A DNA stretch of 64,000 nucleotides, from positions 174,690,266 to 174,754,265 of the forward strand of contig OY986435.1 of assembly GCA_963920525.1 (NCBI GenBank), read 5' to 3'. Below, in pieces: positions 46,381 through 57,860 of the stretch. Below the pieces are notes generated by a model. That model was not told the origin of the DNA and did not search any database. It worked only from the letters and a program-made list of their open reading frames with translations. Position 1 is the stretch's first letter, and every line of letters begins with the position of its first letter. Made by a program: the position numbers and the translations under genes. The DNA comes from Dichetophora obliterata (Eukaryota; Arthropoda; Insecta; Diptera; Sciomyzidae).

Positions 46381-48362
46381 TTAGAAAAACCAAAAATTGT
46401 TTTGTTAAACTATTTAAGTTCTCATATGAGAACATATACATTCACCATATGAGATGCCGACAACCTGGACACGCGTGGTTGGAGATTCCGACTCGATGGC
46501 ACTCTTGGCTTTTTTCTATGACATAACAGAAGTTTCATACGACAGCGATTTAATACGGTAACTATTAGTAGTTAACAATAAAATTGATGCAATTTACTTT
46601 TATGACAAACGGAAATATGCAAAAATAATACTGTTTGATTTAAGGCCTATATAAATGCCAGATTTTACTTATAATTCGATACGTCTAATAGTCAGTTTGG
46701 GCTCATAGTGTCAAATACGAGTTGTGCAATACCATCAAGTAGCAAAAAGTATTTTTTGTCTTAATTTTTTGTCTCGTTGGCTACTATGCAAAAGAAGAAC
46801 GAGATTTTTCTTCTAATACTTTTGCTCTTGTTAAATATTATACAGTAGGTAAACACTTAAAAGAGGAACAGGAGACGAGCCTTGACACCGCAATGTTTCT
46901 AACTGCGTCATCCTGACGAAGCCATAAACATTAGGGTGCATTGTTTTTTTTCTTCTTTTTTAATTCACTTCTAATAGCTTTTTCTGGTGCTTTAATTCAT
47001 AAATAAAAAACCTGTGCAAGGAGAAGGTCCAAAATTGATTTGTTTAGGTGGTGCCATGCCCTAGAATGTCGTATCGTAAAACGCATATCGTAAAAATTCG
47101 ACTTTTTCGTAGTTGTTTGATAAATAGTGATCTCTATAAAAGCGTATGCACTGAAGATCAGTGAAACAATTTTTTATTACTGAAGTATATGTAGACTATG
47201 TGAAAAAAAATTGAAGTCATAAATATATATACTACTCTATTTTTCAGGACGATATTTTGAACAGATTTTATGAAAAAATTTTCAAATTCGTTAGAATAGC
47301 GAACTTTCTGAAAGAATCCACCAAATAAAAAATGTATTTAGTATAAAGTACTATATAGTACTAGTTAACACCTCCAATTTAAATTGAACACCTTCAAAAA
47401 ATAGTTAAGTTTATAGTAATTCTTAGCAAAATTTTGGCAATAAATAATTGTTAAAGTTGAAAAAATTAGAAAAAATTTAAAAATGTTAGGTTTTGTCGTT
47501 TTTAATTCAAAACATTGTTATTCCAGTAATAATATGTGTGTAAATATTGTTTTAAAGAAAGAATTGTATTTTATCTTTCCAGAACCGTTTTTAAATCGAA
47601 AATCGGTTGAAAAATTTCTGAGTTGCTGATTGCGTAATATGTTTTGTACCACAAAATCGGTTTTTCGACGGTTAAATTAAATTTTGGGGTTGTATTAACA
47701 ATTTCAAATATGGTTTCGTATTGTACTCGATCAGACTGGACTATGTCACTTAAAAAAGAGTAAAAGTATATTTCCACTGTAGCACCGTGTAATCAATTAT
47801 CATAATAATCTAAATCCTATAAGAGTAAAATTCAAAATTATCATGGAATTATAAAAACAGTGTTTGTGCCAAACAGGAGTAAAACAATATTTTTCTTTGT
47901 AAATCAAAATGAAATCAATCAGAAAAGTTAAATCAAATTTATGTTTTTTCATCTTTTTGGTACCTAAATAAGAGGAATGTTACCTCAAAAAAATTATTTT
48001 GTTCTTGGCTTAGCCTAGCTATTGAAAGGGTTAAAACACTGAGCTGTTGGACGTCTTTAGCAAGGGCAGAAAGTTGCTTCAGAGTTCTCAGTGGTCCAAT
48101 GTGAAATCGACCTAGAAATGAAGACTTATTTTTGAAAGGAGGCTCCGTCTCCAACTTTTTGATTTATTTTTCGGCTTATCTTTTTTGTCTATAATTTTTC
48201 CATGCTTGGTTTGTTTTTAGTTTTTACACGGAATCAATCAATTGCAAGTAAAACGCGAAGCAAGTTTGAAGTGAAGTGGGAAATCATTGATAATATATAT
48301 ACGAAGTGCTGCCAATTCAGCTGTTTTTGTAAAGTGTTGCTGAAAAACCCAAGAAGCCAAAT
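46381..48362. other. Intron-like DNA of ppk copy 2 with a dispersed repeat
   Basis: Mostly AT-rich. Around 46455-46560 a short less AT-rich stretch could be a decayed ppk exon, but no frame is convincing. The 140-bp repeat at 46930-47070 recurs at 53781-53914. A 68-codon minus-strand ORF at 47571-47777 is not recognisable. Confidence 0.4.
46930..47070 (+). repeat. Dispersed repeat, direct partner at 53781-53914
   Basis: Both copies share TTAATTCACTTCTAATAG, ACCTGTGCAAGGAGAA and GCCATGCCCTAGAATGTC in the same order and orientation. Non-coding; class unknown. Confidence 0.8.
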
Positions 48363-49100
48363 ATCTTCTGAGACCTTTTACAATCTGATCTAAACAGACT
48401 TGTGGACTGGTGTAGCTTAAATATATTAAATCTTTACTTAAAAGAAAATTTAAGCAAATGACATTCTCGCGTAGATCTGCAAATAACATAAATTACACTA
48501 TAAATAACACTACCTTCGAAGTAGTTTCCAGTTTTCTCGATCTTGGTGTTATTATGGATTCAAAACTTCTCTTCAATCTCCACGTCAATATGGTGATAAA
48601 TAAGGCAAGAGGAGTCCTTGGTTTCATTAAAAGATGGGCTTAAGAATTCAGTGATCCCTTTACTACTAAATTATTATATGCTTCTCTCATAAGGCCAATT
48701 CTTGAATATGCATCAGTTATACGGAACCCACAATATAATGTCTACATCGACGCCATAGAATCCATTCAAAAAAGTTTTTACTTTTTGCTTTACGTCATAG
48801 TCGTTGGAACACCAATATTATGCTTCCATCGTATGAAATACGCCTTAAGATTATTTTACTGCCTTCCCTAAGAAGCAGAAGAATGATGCTTAATGTCACG
48901 TTTCTGTATAAATTACTTCGTGGCGGGATTAATTCGGAATATCTCATATCAGCTCTAAATTTTAACATCCCAAGGAGAGGAACTAGACATTTTCTGTTTT
49001 TTGAGTCAGTGTCATTCTAATTACGCTCTTTTTGAACCTTTACGATGTATGTGCAGTGATTTCAATAATAACTTCAACATGATTAATTTTTTGATTCGGT
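48363..49100 (+). pseudogene. Jockey/CR1-type LINE RT C-terminal remnant
   Basis: Broken frames spell the region after the RT active site of a Jockey-like LINE: DLNRLVDWCSLNILNL, MTFSRRSANNINYTINN, FLDLGVIMDSKLLFNLHV, ARGVLGFIKRWA, LIRPILEYASVI, then LLRGGINSEYLISALNFNIP. Several stops and frame changes occur between 48360 and 49080. No RT core or endonuclease is present, so it is a 3' fragment in a ppk intron. Confidence 0.85.
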
Positions 49101-49391
49101 AGACGTCTTAAAACGGAAAATTATATTACATTTAAATAATTAAATCAATTTAACTTCATCTTATCATACCTAAAGCAGTTTTATAACAATGTAATATCGG
49201 TAATTGAGATTGTTCTATTTCTCCTTTTTGTCTCGATATTATGTTTTATTAAGTAAGCACCATCAAATATGAATCGTTTTTAAAACTTACTTTTTAATTA
49301 TTCAATATTTTAATTTTAAATTGAATTGTGATTTACGTGCTGACGTGGTTTCCTGATTTGAAATTAGACTGAACTCACACTATCACCTGGA

Positions 49392-49560
49392 TTGGTGTGC
49401 CAGATATATATCTTTTCCACACAAGTTTATGCCTGCGTTGGCCCAAATGCATATCCAACTAATTGGGATTTTGATTTGGCGGGTATCTCATTTCCACGTG
49501 GATTGGACGATGAACGCAAACCAGTTAAAATGAGTATAGTGTTTTGGATTGTTTTTAGAA
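49392..49560 (+). CDS. Possible exon, perhaps of the ppk extracellular domain
   Basis: A protein-like stretch (VYACVGPNAYPTNWDFDLAG, ISFPRGLDDERKP) stands out by composition and codon use. Pickpocket channels carry a segment with a P-x-x-x-P/YP motif followed by a beta strand between GxCYTFN and the cysteine-rich domain, and its position between the two exon groups fits. Clean splice sites are not evident, so this stays tentative. Confidence 0.35.
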
Positions 49561-49689
49561 TCAGGATTGTTTTTCGAGTACCTTAAATTGATAATCACTA
49601 TAATTTAATTCGATGTTGCTTATTTATATTGAATTAAATATACTTAAATACGCGTTTGATATATATTAAATTTTTAAATTCCGCTGAAA

Positions 49690-49875
49690 AGCCAATTAAT
49701 GTGCTTAGTGGATAATCCTAATTGCCAATAGGGGGTATGTTTTAGTACGTAGGTGCATTCTGTCTATCCCGGCTGATCCGGGCAGGATCTAGAATGTAAA
49801 TCGTGCATGTGTATAGGTCGGGTATACGTATCTTTGGAAGATTCATACCTCCGGGCGAATCAAAAAAAAAAAAAC
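49690..49875 (+). mobile_element. Poly(A)-ended retroelement 3' fragment
   Basis: A less AT-rich segment (CCAATAGGGGGTATG, CCCGGCTGATCCGGGCAGG, CATACCTCCGGGCGAATC) ends in a run of 13 A followed by an A-rich stretch. This looks like the 3' end of a non-LTR retrotransposon or SINE. No coding part is present, so the family is open. Confidence 0.45.
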
Positions 49876-50218
49876 AAAAAAATTGTCTGTATTTTAATTA
49901 TCAGTCTTTTTTTAATTGGCAAGTAACCATTATTAATTCAATTGTTTAGTGCTGTATGTAAAAAAAATTTGCATATTTTGTAGGGGTGTTTTTCCCCTTT
50001 TACCGATTTACATAAAAAGCGGCTACGTTGCTTGATGTGCTTGACAGAATTTGGACTGTTTGTTAATTTTAATTTTGCTATCTTCCTCTCTTTTTGACAT
50101 TTTCTTTTGAATATATTCATCAAGTGTCACATTTGACGAGCACCAATGACGAGGTGCGCAGTAAATTTTGTTCGTTGCGCGGGAATACTTCATCTTTAGT
50201 TCTTTGTATCATGTAACC

Positions 50219-50534
50219 AAGTAGCCGCACAACTTTAGCTAAGGATGACGAAAGTAAAAAAAAAAGAAAATCAAATCGAGAGCGTGCTATGGTTGCTATG
50301 GCAGCTGATGCAAAATGGAGATATAAAAAATGTTTTTTGTCACACAAAGAAAATAAATAAATAAATTTAATACAACACAATATTGAAAAAGAAAAATTTT
50401 GCCTAACGCTCGTTTTGTATTATGAACACAACTTTGAAAAAATTTTCAAAAAATAACTTTCGTTTTATGTTTTCTTTTGTTTGACGTTCGTCATCCGCAG
50501 CTCATGAGAAAATAGGTTGTGTGTGCGGCTACCT
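50219..50534. mobile_element. MITE with GTAGCCGCAC ends
   Basis: Inverted ends GTAGCCGCAC (50221-50230) and GTGCGGCTAC (50523-50532). Inside, GGATGACGAA near the left end and TTCGTCATCC near the right end are also inverted. No ORF of note and no clear target duplication. Confidence 0.65.
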
Positions 50535-50587
50535 GATAAATAGTTGTATCATGACTCGAAACAAGCTTGAACTTTACTTATATATTT

Positions 50588-50925
50588 GTGGCGGCCGTAG
50601 CCTAATGGGTAGAGTGCGTGGCCCCTAAGCTAAATAGCCGCGATAGCCCGGGTTCAATTCCAGCTCAGACAGAAAGTTTTTTCATTTGAATTAATTTTTC
50701 TGTTCGGTCGTCACCTCTCTGCAGACAATGGCAAACCTCAGAGAGTAAATTTGCCATGTAACGCTTCTTGAGAACAGAAGCCGTTCGGAGTCTGCATAAA
50801 ACGTAGTCCAGTTCTCGGTCATTTGTGATTAAACATTTAATAACACGCACAACACAATTGATCAATAGAAGCTAGGTCAAAGTCCTTCCAAGGGCTGAAA
50901 TGGCCAGTTTATTTATTTTATTTTG
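50588..50925 (+). mobile_element. tRNA-headed SINE
   Basis: The head has an A-box TAGCCTAATGGGTAGAGTGC (about 50598-50617) and a B-box GGTTCAATTCC (50651-50661). The body contains GGCAAACCTCAGAGAGTAAA, GCCGTTCGGAGTC, an ACGCACAACACA-like word and GGTCAAAGTCCTTCCAAGGG. It ends in TTTATTTATTTTATTTTG. I remember very similar bodies from tephritid fruit fly genomes. No ORF and no clear target duplication. Confidence 0.75.
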
Positions 50926-50959
50926 TATATATTTTGCACAAAGTGCTTTTAATACTAAT

Positions 50960-51139
50960 CAAGAAAAATCGATTATTTTTCGAGTGCAAAAATGCATGCA
51001 CAGCTGTTGTGCTTGAAACTTACTTGAAGTCGTTTCCGTACTTTTTGATAAATATTTTCATTTTGGCAGGTAAACAAGTTACTCTCTATTAATTGAATTG
51101 TACTCGAACTTTATTTGAATTTATTACGGAAACTTACCT
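50960..51139. mobile_element. Partial copy of the AGGTNTGTTCC MITE
   Basis: GCTTGAAACTTACTTGAAGT, GTTTCCGTACTTTTTG, GTTACTCTC and CGAACTTTATTTGAA match the right half of the MITE at 52765-53095 in the same orientation, ending at GGAAACTTACCT. The left half is missing. Confidence 0.75.
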
Positions 51140-52001
51140 ATTGTTTTAAGCAATAGAAAGACAATTTTAAAATTGTGTTTTTTTTAAACAATATGCAACA
51201 TTTCTTTATTTATAGTTTCATTCATTTACAATTTGTTTCCGAATAATGAAATACATTTTCCTACAATTCCTATACATTTTCATATAAGTTAGTTTAAAAT
51301 AATTGAATATTTCTTAATTTTTTAATTTCTTCTAGTAATGAAATGAATTGTTTGGTTGCACTTTGTAAGGCCGTTTAGTTGTCTGGATGTTCTGGCTCTT
51401 GGTATTTCGAAGTTGTGTTTTTGACGAGTGTTATATTGGTGTTTCTTGTTGTGATTTCTGCGTGCTATTTTTGATTTTGTAGATATATATAAATTTTTCG
51501 GCAAATATAACAGGCATGCTACACAGGACAGTATACTGGCTCTGTAGTTCGAAAAACTCAATACATTCACAATTTTTTACAAAAACACTTACACTGGATT
51601 TACTTTCACGTCACTTTCATCGCTACTGGCAACGAAATTTCAGAGCCAGTGGATTTTGACAGCAGCGGCCAGTGCATGCCAAAAAGGAGGATATCAGAGT
51701 TGTTTTTAATTACTTTTGGTGGGTTTATTTCGCGAATTTGTCGATTTCGTACAGGAAGCAACACTGATAGCTTGTTTACAATTAAAAGCAAAAAAAAAAA
51801 ACAGCAAGTAAAGCAAAACGCAAACTGCAATAGCAGCGAGAACCTTCGCATTCGATGGAATTTTTTTAATTAACTTTCATGAGCATGTGTAGCACCTCTT
51901 GCTACTGCATGAAAGTTTGAAATTTTTCGAATCATTCGAACAGTACACGTATTCTTTCGCACTTTCACTTTCACTGGCCTGTGTAACCGGCCTGTAAGCT
52001 G
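51140..52001. other. Non-coding DNA
   Basis: AT-rich up to 51340, then mixed composition. The short ORFs, one of them 51649-51873, resemble nothing known. Nothing else is recognised. Confidence 0.4.
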
Positions 52002-52694
52002 GCGCCGAATTATAGCATCCGTGATCGAGCAAAATTGTACAAGATTGATAGGCACCATGGTGTAAGAAAACCAGGTGTAAGTGAGTTTTTGACAACACCA
52101 TGAATTTCTTTGCTTCTGTCAAAAAATTGTGAGCGAAAGAGCGGAACTGTTGATAGTTGTCAAATTGTGTTATTTGTTTGAGTTGCTAGATGATGTGCTA
52201 TAATTTTTACTGTGCGAATTAAGTATAAATAAATATTTAATGCAATTAATTGTGCCGTGTTGTGTTGACAAAAAGTTATTGCAGTTGTTTTCGCCGATTT
52301 GCCAAGTTTGTCATTGAATGTTTTGGCCATTTTATCAGAAACGTGCGCTGGAAGGTGCCGCCGACATTGGCCAGCATGCAAATTGTCTTGTATTCACATC
52401 GTTGTTTTTTTGCATAACGCACAGCGTGTCATATATTTTTTATTGTTTTCCATATCACTGGGAACCTCAGTAAAAATCTTATAAAATTGCAGAAAGACAC
52501 GAATTAAACAAAATTTGTTTTCATTGCAATTTACTATCAGCTGTTTTTGACAAGAGTGGGGAAACATAATTTTATCATTTTGAGAGAGAAGTGTCAAACT
52601 CACTAACACCTCTATTTCTTACACCATGATAGGCACTTGTCACGTCGTGCCTTTCGTAAATTTTGCTCGTTCACTGATGCTGTAATTCGGCCCA
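52002..52694. mobile_element. Outer inverted-repeat MITE, interrupted
   Basis: GCCGAATTATAGCATC and CGAGCAAAATT at the left recur inverted at 52650-52687 as AATTTTGCTCG and GATGCTGTAATTCGGC. Removing the inner element and one target copy would restore a hairpin MITE of about 110 bp. Confidence 0.7.
52047..52636. mobile_element. Inner TIR element with 9-bp target duplication
   Basis: GATAGGCAC at 52047-52055 and 52628-52636 flank a body of about 572 bp. Its ends are CATGGTGTAAGAAA and, on the other strand, ATGGTGTAAGAAA. The inverted match continues loosely (GGTGTAAGTGAGTTTTTGAC against GGTGTTAGTGAGTTTGACAC). A 9-bp (or 8-bp, given a one-base ambiguity) duplication fits Mutator-like or P-like elements. 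The CATG start resembles P elements. No transposase is encoded. Confidence 0.8.
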
Positions 52695-52764
52695 TGGCTT
52701 ATGTCCAATTGTTTTGTGGTTTTGTTAAGCTGTCTTGTTGTAGTTGTTTATTAAATAAAACTTT

Positions 52765-53095
52765 AGGTATGTTCCCGTACTCGTACTAGTTTCTTTACAC
52801 ATTTTTCAAGCTCGATAGAGAAGAAGAACAAGCCAAATGTCACTCTCTATTCTATTACAATTACCCGAAACTAGCTTCAACTTTACTTGACAAATTTCTT
52901 CGAGCACGAATCTTCTTCTTTCAATTGCTTCAATTTATTATCAATCAGCTGTCAACAGCAACTTTTCTGCTCGAAACTTGCTTGAAGTCGTTTCCGTACT
53001 TTTTGCATATTCTCACATTTTGACAGATAATTGAGTTACTCTCACAGATTGAACTTTATTCGAACTTTATTTGAAGCTAGTACAGGAACAGACCT
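52765..53095. mobile_element. MITE with AGGTNTGTTCCNGTAC ends
   Basis: A 331-bp element. The left end is AGGTATGTTCCCGTAC, the right end on the other strand AGGTCTGTTCCTGTAC. Fragments of the family occur at 50960-51139 and near 38766. No ORF. Confidence 0.8.
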
Positions 53096-54240
53096 TGTAA
53101 TAGCTTTATTCATCAGTCTTCTTATTTGCTCAACTTGAAATTTACTGCATTTACTGCATTTACTGCTCCAACTGCATATATTATAACGAATTCTGGCGAG
53201 AATATGTCCTGAGTAAATTAGTTTAGCTGCTGTCTCCTAAATGCCTCTAACTCTTTTTATCGCTGTTATTAATGGTAGTATTGAGTTTTTTTTTAAATTT
53301 TTAACATACCTTAAAGGAAAAGTAAAACACTTTATTTCTAAGGCCCTAAATCTATGGGAAATCCCCTAACCTGGCAACACTGCTCACTGAAAGCAACTAC
53401 ACAACATGGCTTCCGTGCTATATTGAGAGCAGCTCTCACGACAAAGAGAGAAAATCTTTGTTAGCTGTTTTATTCAGTGTGAACAGAAGAATTTTTATGA
53501 AATATGCTATTTTGTAAAAAAAATATGCTAAAATATTTCACTTAAAATTTTAATATTGTGCTTTAAAAAAAAACACAGAATCAAGATTAGGGAGGTTTTT
53601 TGTGGATTAATATCACACTTCAATTCAATTAAAATAAATTATTCCTAAGAAGGTGTAAATAAAGAAAATGCTATGCCAGTTTATTTATACTCAATAATAT
53701 TATATTCTGTTAAACAGTTATTTTTTTCTCATTGAGAAAACTTAAATTTTAAAACAGAAACATACATATTATTATTAGTATATTAGGATGCATCGTTTTT
53801 TTTTAATTCACTTCTAATAGTATTTTTCTGGTGCTTAAATTCATAAATAAAAACCTGTGCAAGGAGAATGTCCACAATTGATATCTTCAAGTTGCGCCAT
53901 GCCCTAGAATGTCCGCTCTGGTTACACTAGTTGTATTGTGCTGCTGGTTGAATGAATGTAAGCATCAAATTAAATGCGTGATTTTGTAATAATTAAAGAA
54001 TACAATTTTCGAAAGCCTTGGTAAGCTATTACTATCTAAATTATTATAGGAATCGAAAAAAAATGAATAAACAAATTTGGTTCAGCGGTTATCGACCTTG
54101 AGTCTCCTTTTATACAATAGTATATAGATAAAATAAACAACTTCTGAACAAATTTTGTTAGAAATTAAAAAAACATAAAAATTATGTTATGTGACTTTTG
54201 AAAGTTTTTATATGGAAATAAAAAAAAATTTTCAAAAATT
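53096..54240. other. Non-coding DNA with a dispersed repeat
   Basis: A short tandem of ATTTACTGC words lies near 53143-53165. The interval 53781-53914 is the second copy of the 46930-47070 repeat. The rest is AT-rich and featureless. Confidence 0.45.
53781..53914 (+). repeat. Dispersed repeat, direct partner at 46930-47070
   Basis: It shares TTAATTCACTTCTAATAG, ACCTGTGCAAGGAGAA and GCCATGCCCTAGAATGTC with the partner, same order and orientation. The flanks differ, so it is a dispersed element rather than part of the larger duplication. Confidence 0.8.
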
Positions 54241-54384
54241 AACTGTTTTATTCTGTATTACGAAAATGCACACCAACGACAAGCAAGACACGAGAAGCAA
54301 TAGAATTTCGTATAGAAAAAAGTATTGCTTCTCGTGTCTTGCTTGTTGTTGGTGTGCTGCTTCGTGATACAGAATAATGCAGTT
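54241..54384. mobile_element. Hairpin MITE (about 140 bp)
   Basis: Long inverted arms: TTATTCTGTATTACGAA, GCACACCAACGACAAGC and AAGACACGAGAAGCAATA on the left, with the reverse complement on the right, around a loop of about 20 bp. The ends AACTG/CAGTT may extend the repeat. Confidence 0.9.
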
Positions 54385-54429
54385 AGTCTTCTTTTTTTGC
54401 AAATGCTACCAACACGTCCAGCTCTGTAA

Positions 54430-55373
54430 CTTTGCGATTACTGTACATGCTAAAGGATTCACATCCGTTTAAACGTATCTAGCCCATTGAATTACGGACG
54501 TATGTTTTAAGAAATTTTGGGGATGAGAACGATATCTCAAATTAATAATATTTTGGAGACAGAAAAACTTTTACATAAACTTCATAAATCTTAAAAACCT
54601 AAAAATTCAGAAAATCACTTAAACGACAGACTTAAAACTTTTCCTCGGGTCAGAATTCTGAAAAATATTAGTCTCCTTTTTATAACTCATGAAACTCAAA
54701 AACTAAATCAGGTTTAAACTCATATCTTTAATTCGGAAGTTAATTGTTTAAAAACTCTTGACTATGAAAGAGTCACAATGAAAAGGGCAGAACATATTAT
54801 TTAATAAAAACTTGTTTTGTGCCGTAAAAAACATAGATGCTGTGATGCAATGCCGCCATAAGCAGAGCTAAAGACAAGCAAAACTTACAATAAGCTAAAT
54901 TTGCGTACTTGGAGTAAGCCAACAAACTCCAGCGACAACACAATGAATGCTGAAATTTAAATTTTGGAGAACCCCTCAAAGGAAAATTAAAATCAATTGT
55001 TGGCTGAAGTTTACTTTAAAATTTTTCTGTGTGTATGTCATTCTTGTTGGCTTCACTGTTATCATTACTAACATCATCTACAACTGCCGATGTCAAGGGA
55101 GTAAAAACAAAAGTGACGGTAATTTGGAATGATCACGTTTGATCCGATAAATCACGATACGTGGTTTTCACTATTGTTGTTTACACGATTTGACTCAATA
55201 AAGAATTTTACACTTAAACGCAACTTCAGTATATGATTTTTTAAGTTTTTTAGAGCATATTAAAGTGATTCAATGAAATAATTATTTAAATGCATAAGTT
55301 TTTATTAAAGATTCGACCCTCTGGGGGGGGGGGGTTAACCCAGAAAACGCACTTGACTACGGCCCTGCATTGG
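54430..55373 (+). repeat. Dispersed repeat, copy 2 (inverted partner 24258-25470)
   Basis: It carries the same ordered landmarks as copy 1 on the opposite strand, ending at ACTACGGCCCTGCAT with a 12-G run at 55322-55333 beside CCCAGAAAACGC. It is non-coding. Copy 1 is about 270 bp longer through small insertions. Confidence 0.8.
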
Positions 55374-55660
55374 TTAAGCTAATGCTAGATCTTAGATACA
55401 CGAAGTCGTTCACAACCGCGAAGGAGGTATTGTCAACTGCAACGTGGATTCTAAGACATAGGCTGTTTATTTGTTTACTCCAATTATTTCGTCTTATCTG
55501 CATTCTTTGCAAGTCATCAGCATACGCTAGCAGCATAATACTCTTGTAGAATATTGTGCAGCTACATTTTAAATCAGCAGCTCGGATGACCATCTCCATC
55601 AGCGTGAATATCGATGGTAAACTCTCCAGGTGTCTGAAGCCACACTGATAAGGTTTAATC
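55357..55660 (-). pseudogene. Non-LTR reverse transcriptase fragment
   Basis: On the minus strand MEMVIRAADLKCSCTIF is followed by LLAYADDLQRM, the RT active-site motif, and FAVVNDFVYLRSSI, the strand often seen downstream of the catalytic core in Jockey/CR1/RTE elements. No other RT blocks are left. It ends where the dispersed repeat starts. Confidence 0.75.
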
Positions 55661-56482
55661 GGTTAGTTAAGGATAAGTTTCAATCTTTTACATTAAACGA
55701 TCGACTGGACCTTATATGTGAGATATTAACAAGGCTTATTCCACAGTAATTGGCCCTAATAGTAAAAGTGAATTTCTTGCGGTTGGCAGAGCACACTGAG
55801 ATTCCAAACGCTCCAAATGCATTACTCCGACCATATTCTTTAGCAGCTCAGGCGGTAAGCCATTGGCTGCCACGAAAAGAAAGTATTTTCTCGTCAGTAA
55901 ACAGACTGGGTGATTCTTTTCCGGTGAGCTTGAAAGCAATAGTTGCTTGCTATGTGGCTGCAATTCTGCGCAGAGTCCGGCATTCGTTATGCAGATCTTC
56001 AACAGGTGAAGTTTACAATGGCTGCTTATTATTGCAATAAGTGCAAAAACGGGAACATGGGGAAGCCGATCGAGCAACCCGTTCGTGTATCAAGAATCGA
56101 TACTGGAACGAGTCGATAAAGCAGTAAGTGGTATATTAATCTATTACTTTCATTAGCTTGTAGGGTTGCTGCCTAAAGAGTCAATTTATATTCAAATAAA
56201 TAACAATGGACAACCGTAAAAACTAGCAGACTAAAATGATTTAATGATTGAAATAATTTTTCCGGATTATCGGGTTGTCCTAATTAGCAAATGACTGAAT
56301 TATTGAGATAACTTTGCATAATTTTACAAATATTTTGAAATTTTAAAAGTCATCAGCACAAATACTGTGAGCGCAAGTTATCCGTTTGACTTTGCTTCTA
56401 CTTTACTATTTCACTTCTACTTTAGCATTAGTACTAAATAAAATAATCGAAATAATGTACCTTCCACTATATTTCCAAACAG
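55661..56482. other. Intron-like DNA before ppk C-terminal exons
   Basis: Contains unrecognised short ORFs on both strands between 55736 and 56077, less AT-rich than the flanks, possibly continuing the RT relic. No clear element ends. Confidence 0.35.
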
Positions 56483-57860
56483 CTACGCTACAATCGATCA
56501 ACGTCAGTGCCGCACCAATGAAGAATCCAATTTACGCATGTTTCCAGAAACATATTCGAGAAATTTATGCCTAATGGAGTGTCGTGCGCAGTTTGCTCTG
56601 CGTCATTGCAATTGTCTACCACACTTTTATGGCCGAATGGAGTTTCTTTACTCCCATCCGATGAATATCTGTGATGTAAAAGGCCTTAATTGCTTGGCGA
56701 ACTACACTGAGATACTACGAAATCTAGAGAGCTCAAAAGATGGCATATTGAAGTGCTCTTGTTTGCAAAACTGTCACTTAATGCATATCAAAACAGCAAT
56801 ATGGGTAGGTTTAATGCGATGAAATTAAGAATGAAAAGAGAAGAATTTTATTTCATTTATCAATCGATATTTTGTAGCATCCTTTGCCTAAGTTTGTTAA
56901 AACAATTGTTTTTTACCCATAACAGGGACATCGTTTGCAGTTCAGCAATGAATTTCCGATCAAATATATTTATGCCGAACTTGGAAAACAATCTATGGTC
57001 AAATACAAACGCAGCATTATTTTGACAAATATAGACTTTGGAGGTAGGTTTGTTTGCTATTGAAACTTTATATAATTTAAATATATGTTTGCATTTGGGT
57101 TTCTCATAGTGGCTGTTGGTAATGTATTTGGATTCTTTGAAAAAATACGCTTAATATACGCATTTTAGAAAATATTGTATTACATATATTCTGTACTTTA
57201 TTACAAAAAATTGTCATATCTTGAGAGGTAAACGTTAAAAAGACATATTTGATATAAATGTTTTTTTGAAAATATAATTCTTAGAAATAACTGTGTTTAA
57301 CCCTGAATGTGCTTCGTTTATATGTAGAAACCACTCACAATGATTATATTTTTTGTGTGATTTTAATGAAGTCACTATTATTTTTGTTCAAAAGACCCAA
57401 TTTTTAAAAATAATTAATGTTTTTTTTTCTGTTTATTTACTAGTAATATACATATCGAAAAAAAGCTTTAACTCTGCTTCATTTTACAAACATGGTTGAA
57501 ATAGCGATGCAAATTCAGGGTAATATTTTTGTGTGCTTTTTTTGGTAAGCAAATATTAATAATCATTTAATATATAACATCAACAGGTTTTTAAATTTGA
57601 AATACAACGTCTTATTCAACATTTTATACATCAATATAAAATTGTACATGTTTAAACACTACTTAAAGTTAAATTTGAAAAGTTAAAAATTGCATTTGAA
57701 GTGTGAATGCATTAATTCCAGGGGAAGTTCGATACATAATGAAACTTTTGATGACGATTAAGTATGTTAACGTAATATAGAAATTTGTTTTGCATTGCTA
57801 TGTTACGTGTGTATTTTTGTGTAGTTTTTTAATAAAATAAAATCTATAAAAAAAATCCAG
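56462..57860 (+). repeat. Segmental duplication, copy 2 (partner 10570-18700)
   Basis: It matches copy 1 in exons, introns and downstream sequence, for example GTGCTTCGTTTATATGTAGAAACC near 57309 against 12348-12367, and AATTGCATTTGAAGTG near 57690 against 18528. It lacks the LINE block, giving the empty site GTCACTATTATTTTTGTTCA at 57371. A deletion joins 57139 to sequence equivalent to 12185. Confidence 0.85.
56483..57139 (+). pseudogene. Pickpocket-like DEG/ENaC channel, C-terminal exons (copy 2)
   Basis: Exon A (56483-56804, 322 bp, same length as in copy 1) gives the cysteine-rich extracellular domain (YSRNLCLMECRAQFALRHC, GLNCLANYTEI, CSCLQNC). Exon B (56926-57043) is open, unlike copy 1 (FSNEFPIKYIYAELGKQS, then KRSIILTNIDFG). 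Exon C starts at 57110 (VAVGNVFGFF) but is cut at 57139 by a deletion, so TM2 and the C-terminal tail are missing and a short unrelated tail would follow. With the N-terminal exons at 45462-46380 this probably formed one gene. As it stands it could not make a pore. Confidence 0.83.

Noticed and set aside
47571..47777. 68-codon minus-strand ORF
   Set aside because: Not recognised, no splice context, and composition similar to surrounding AT-rich DNA.
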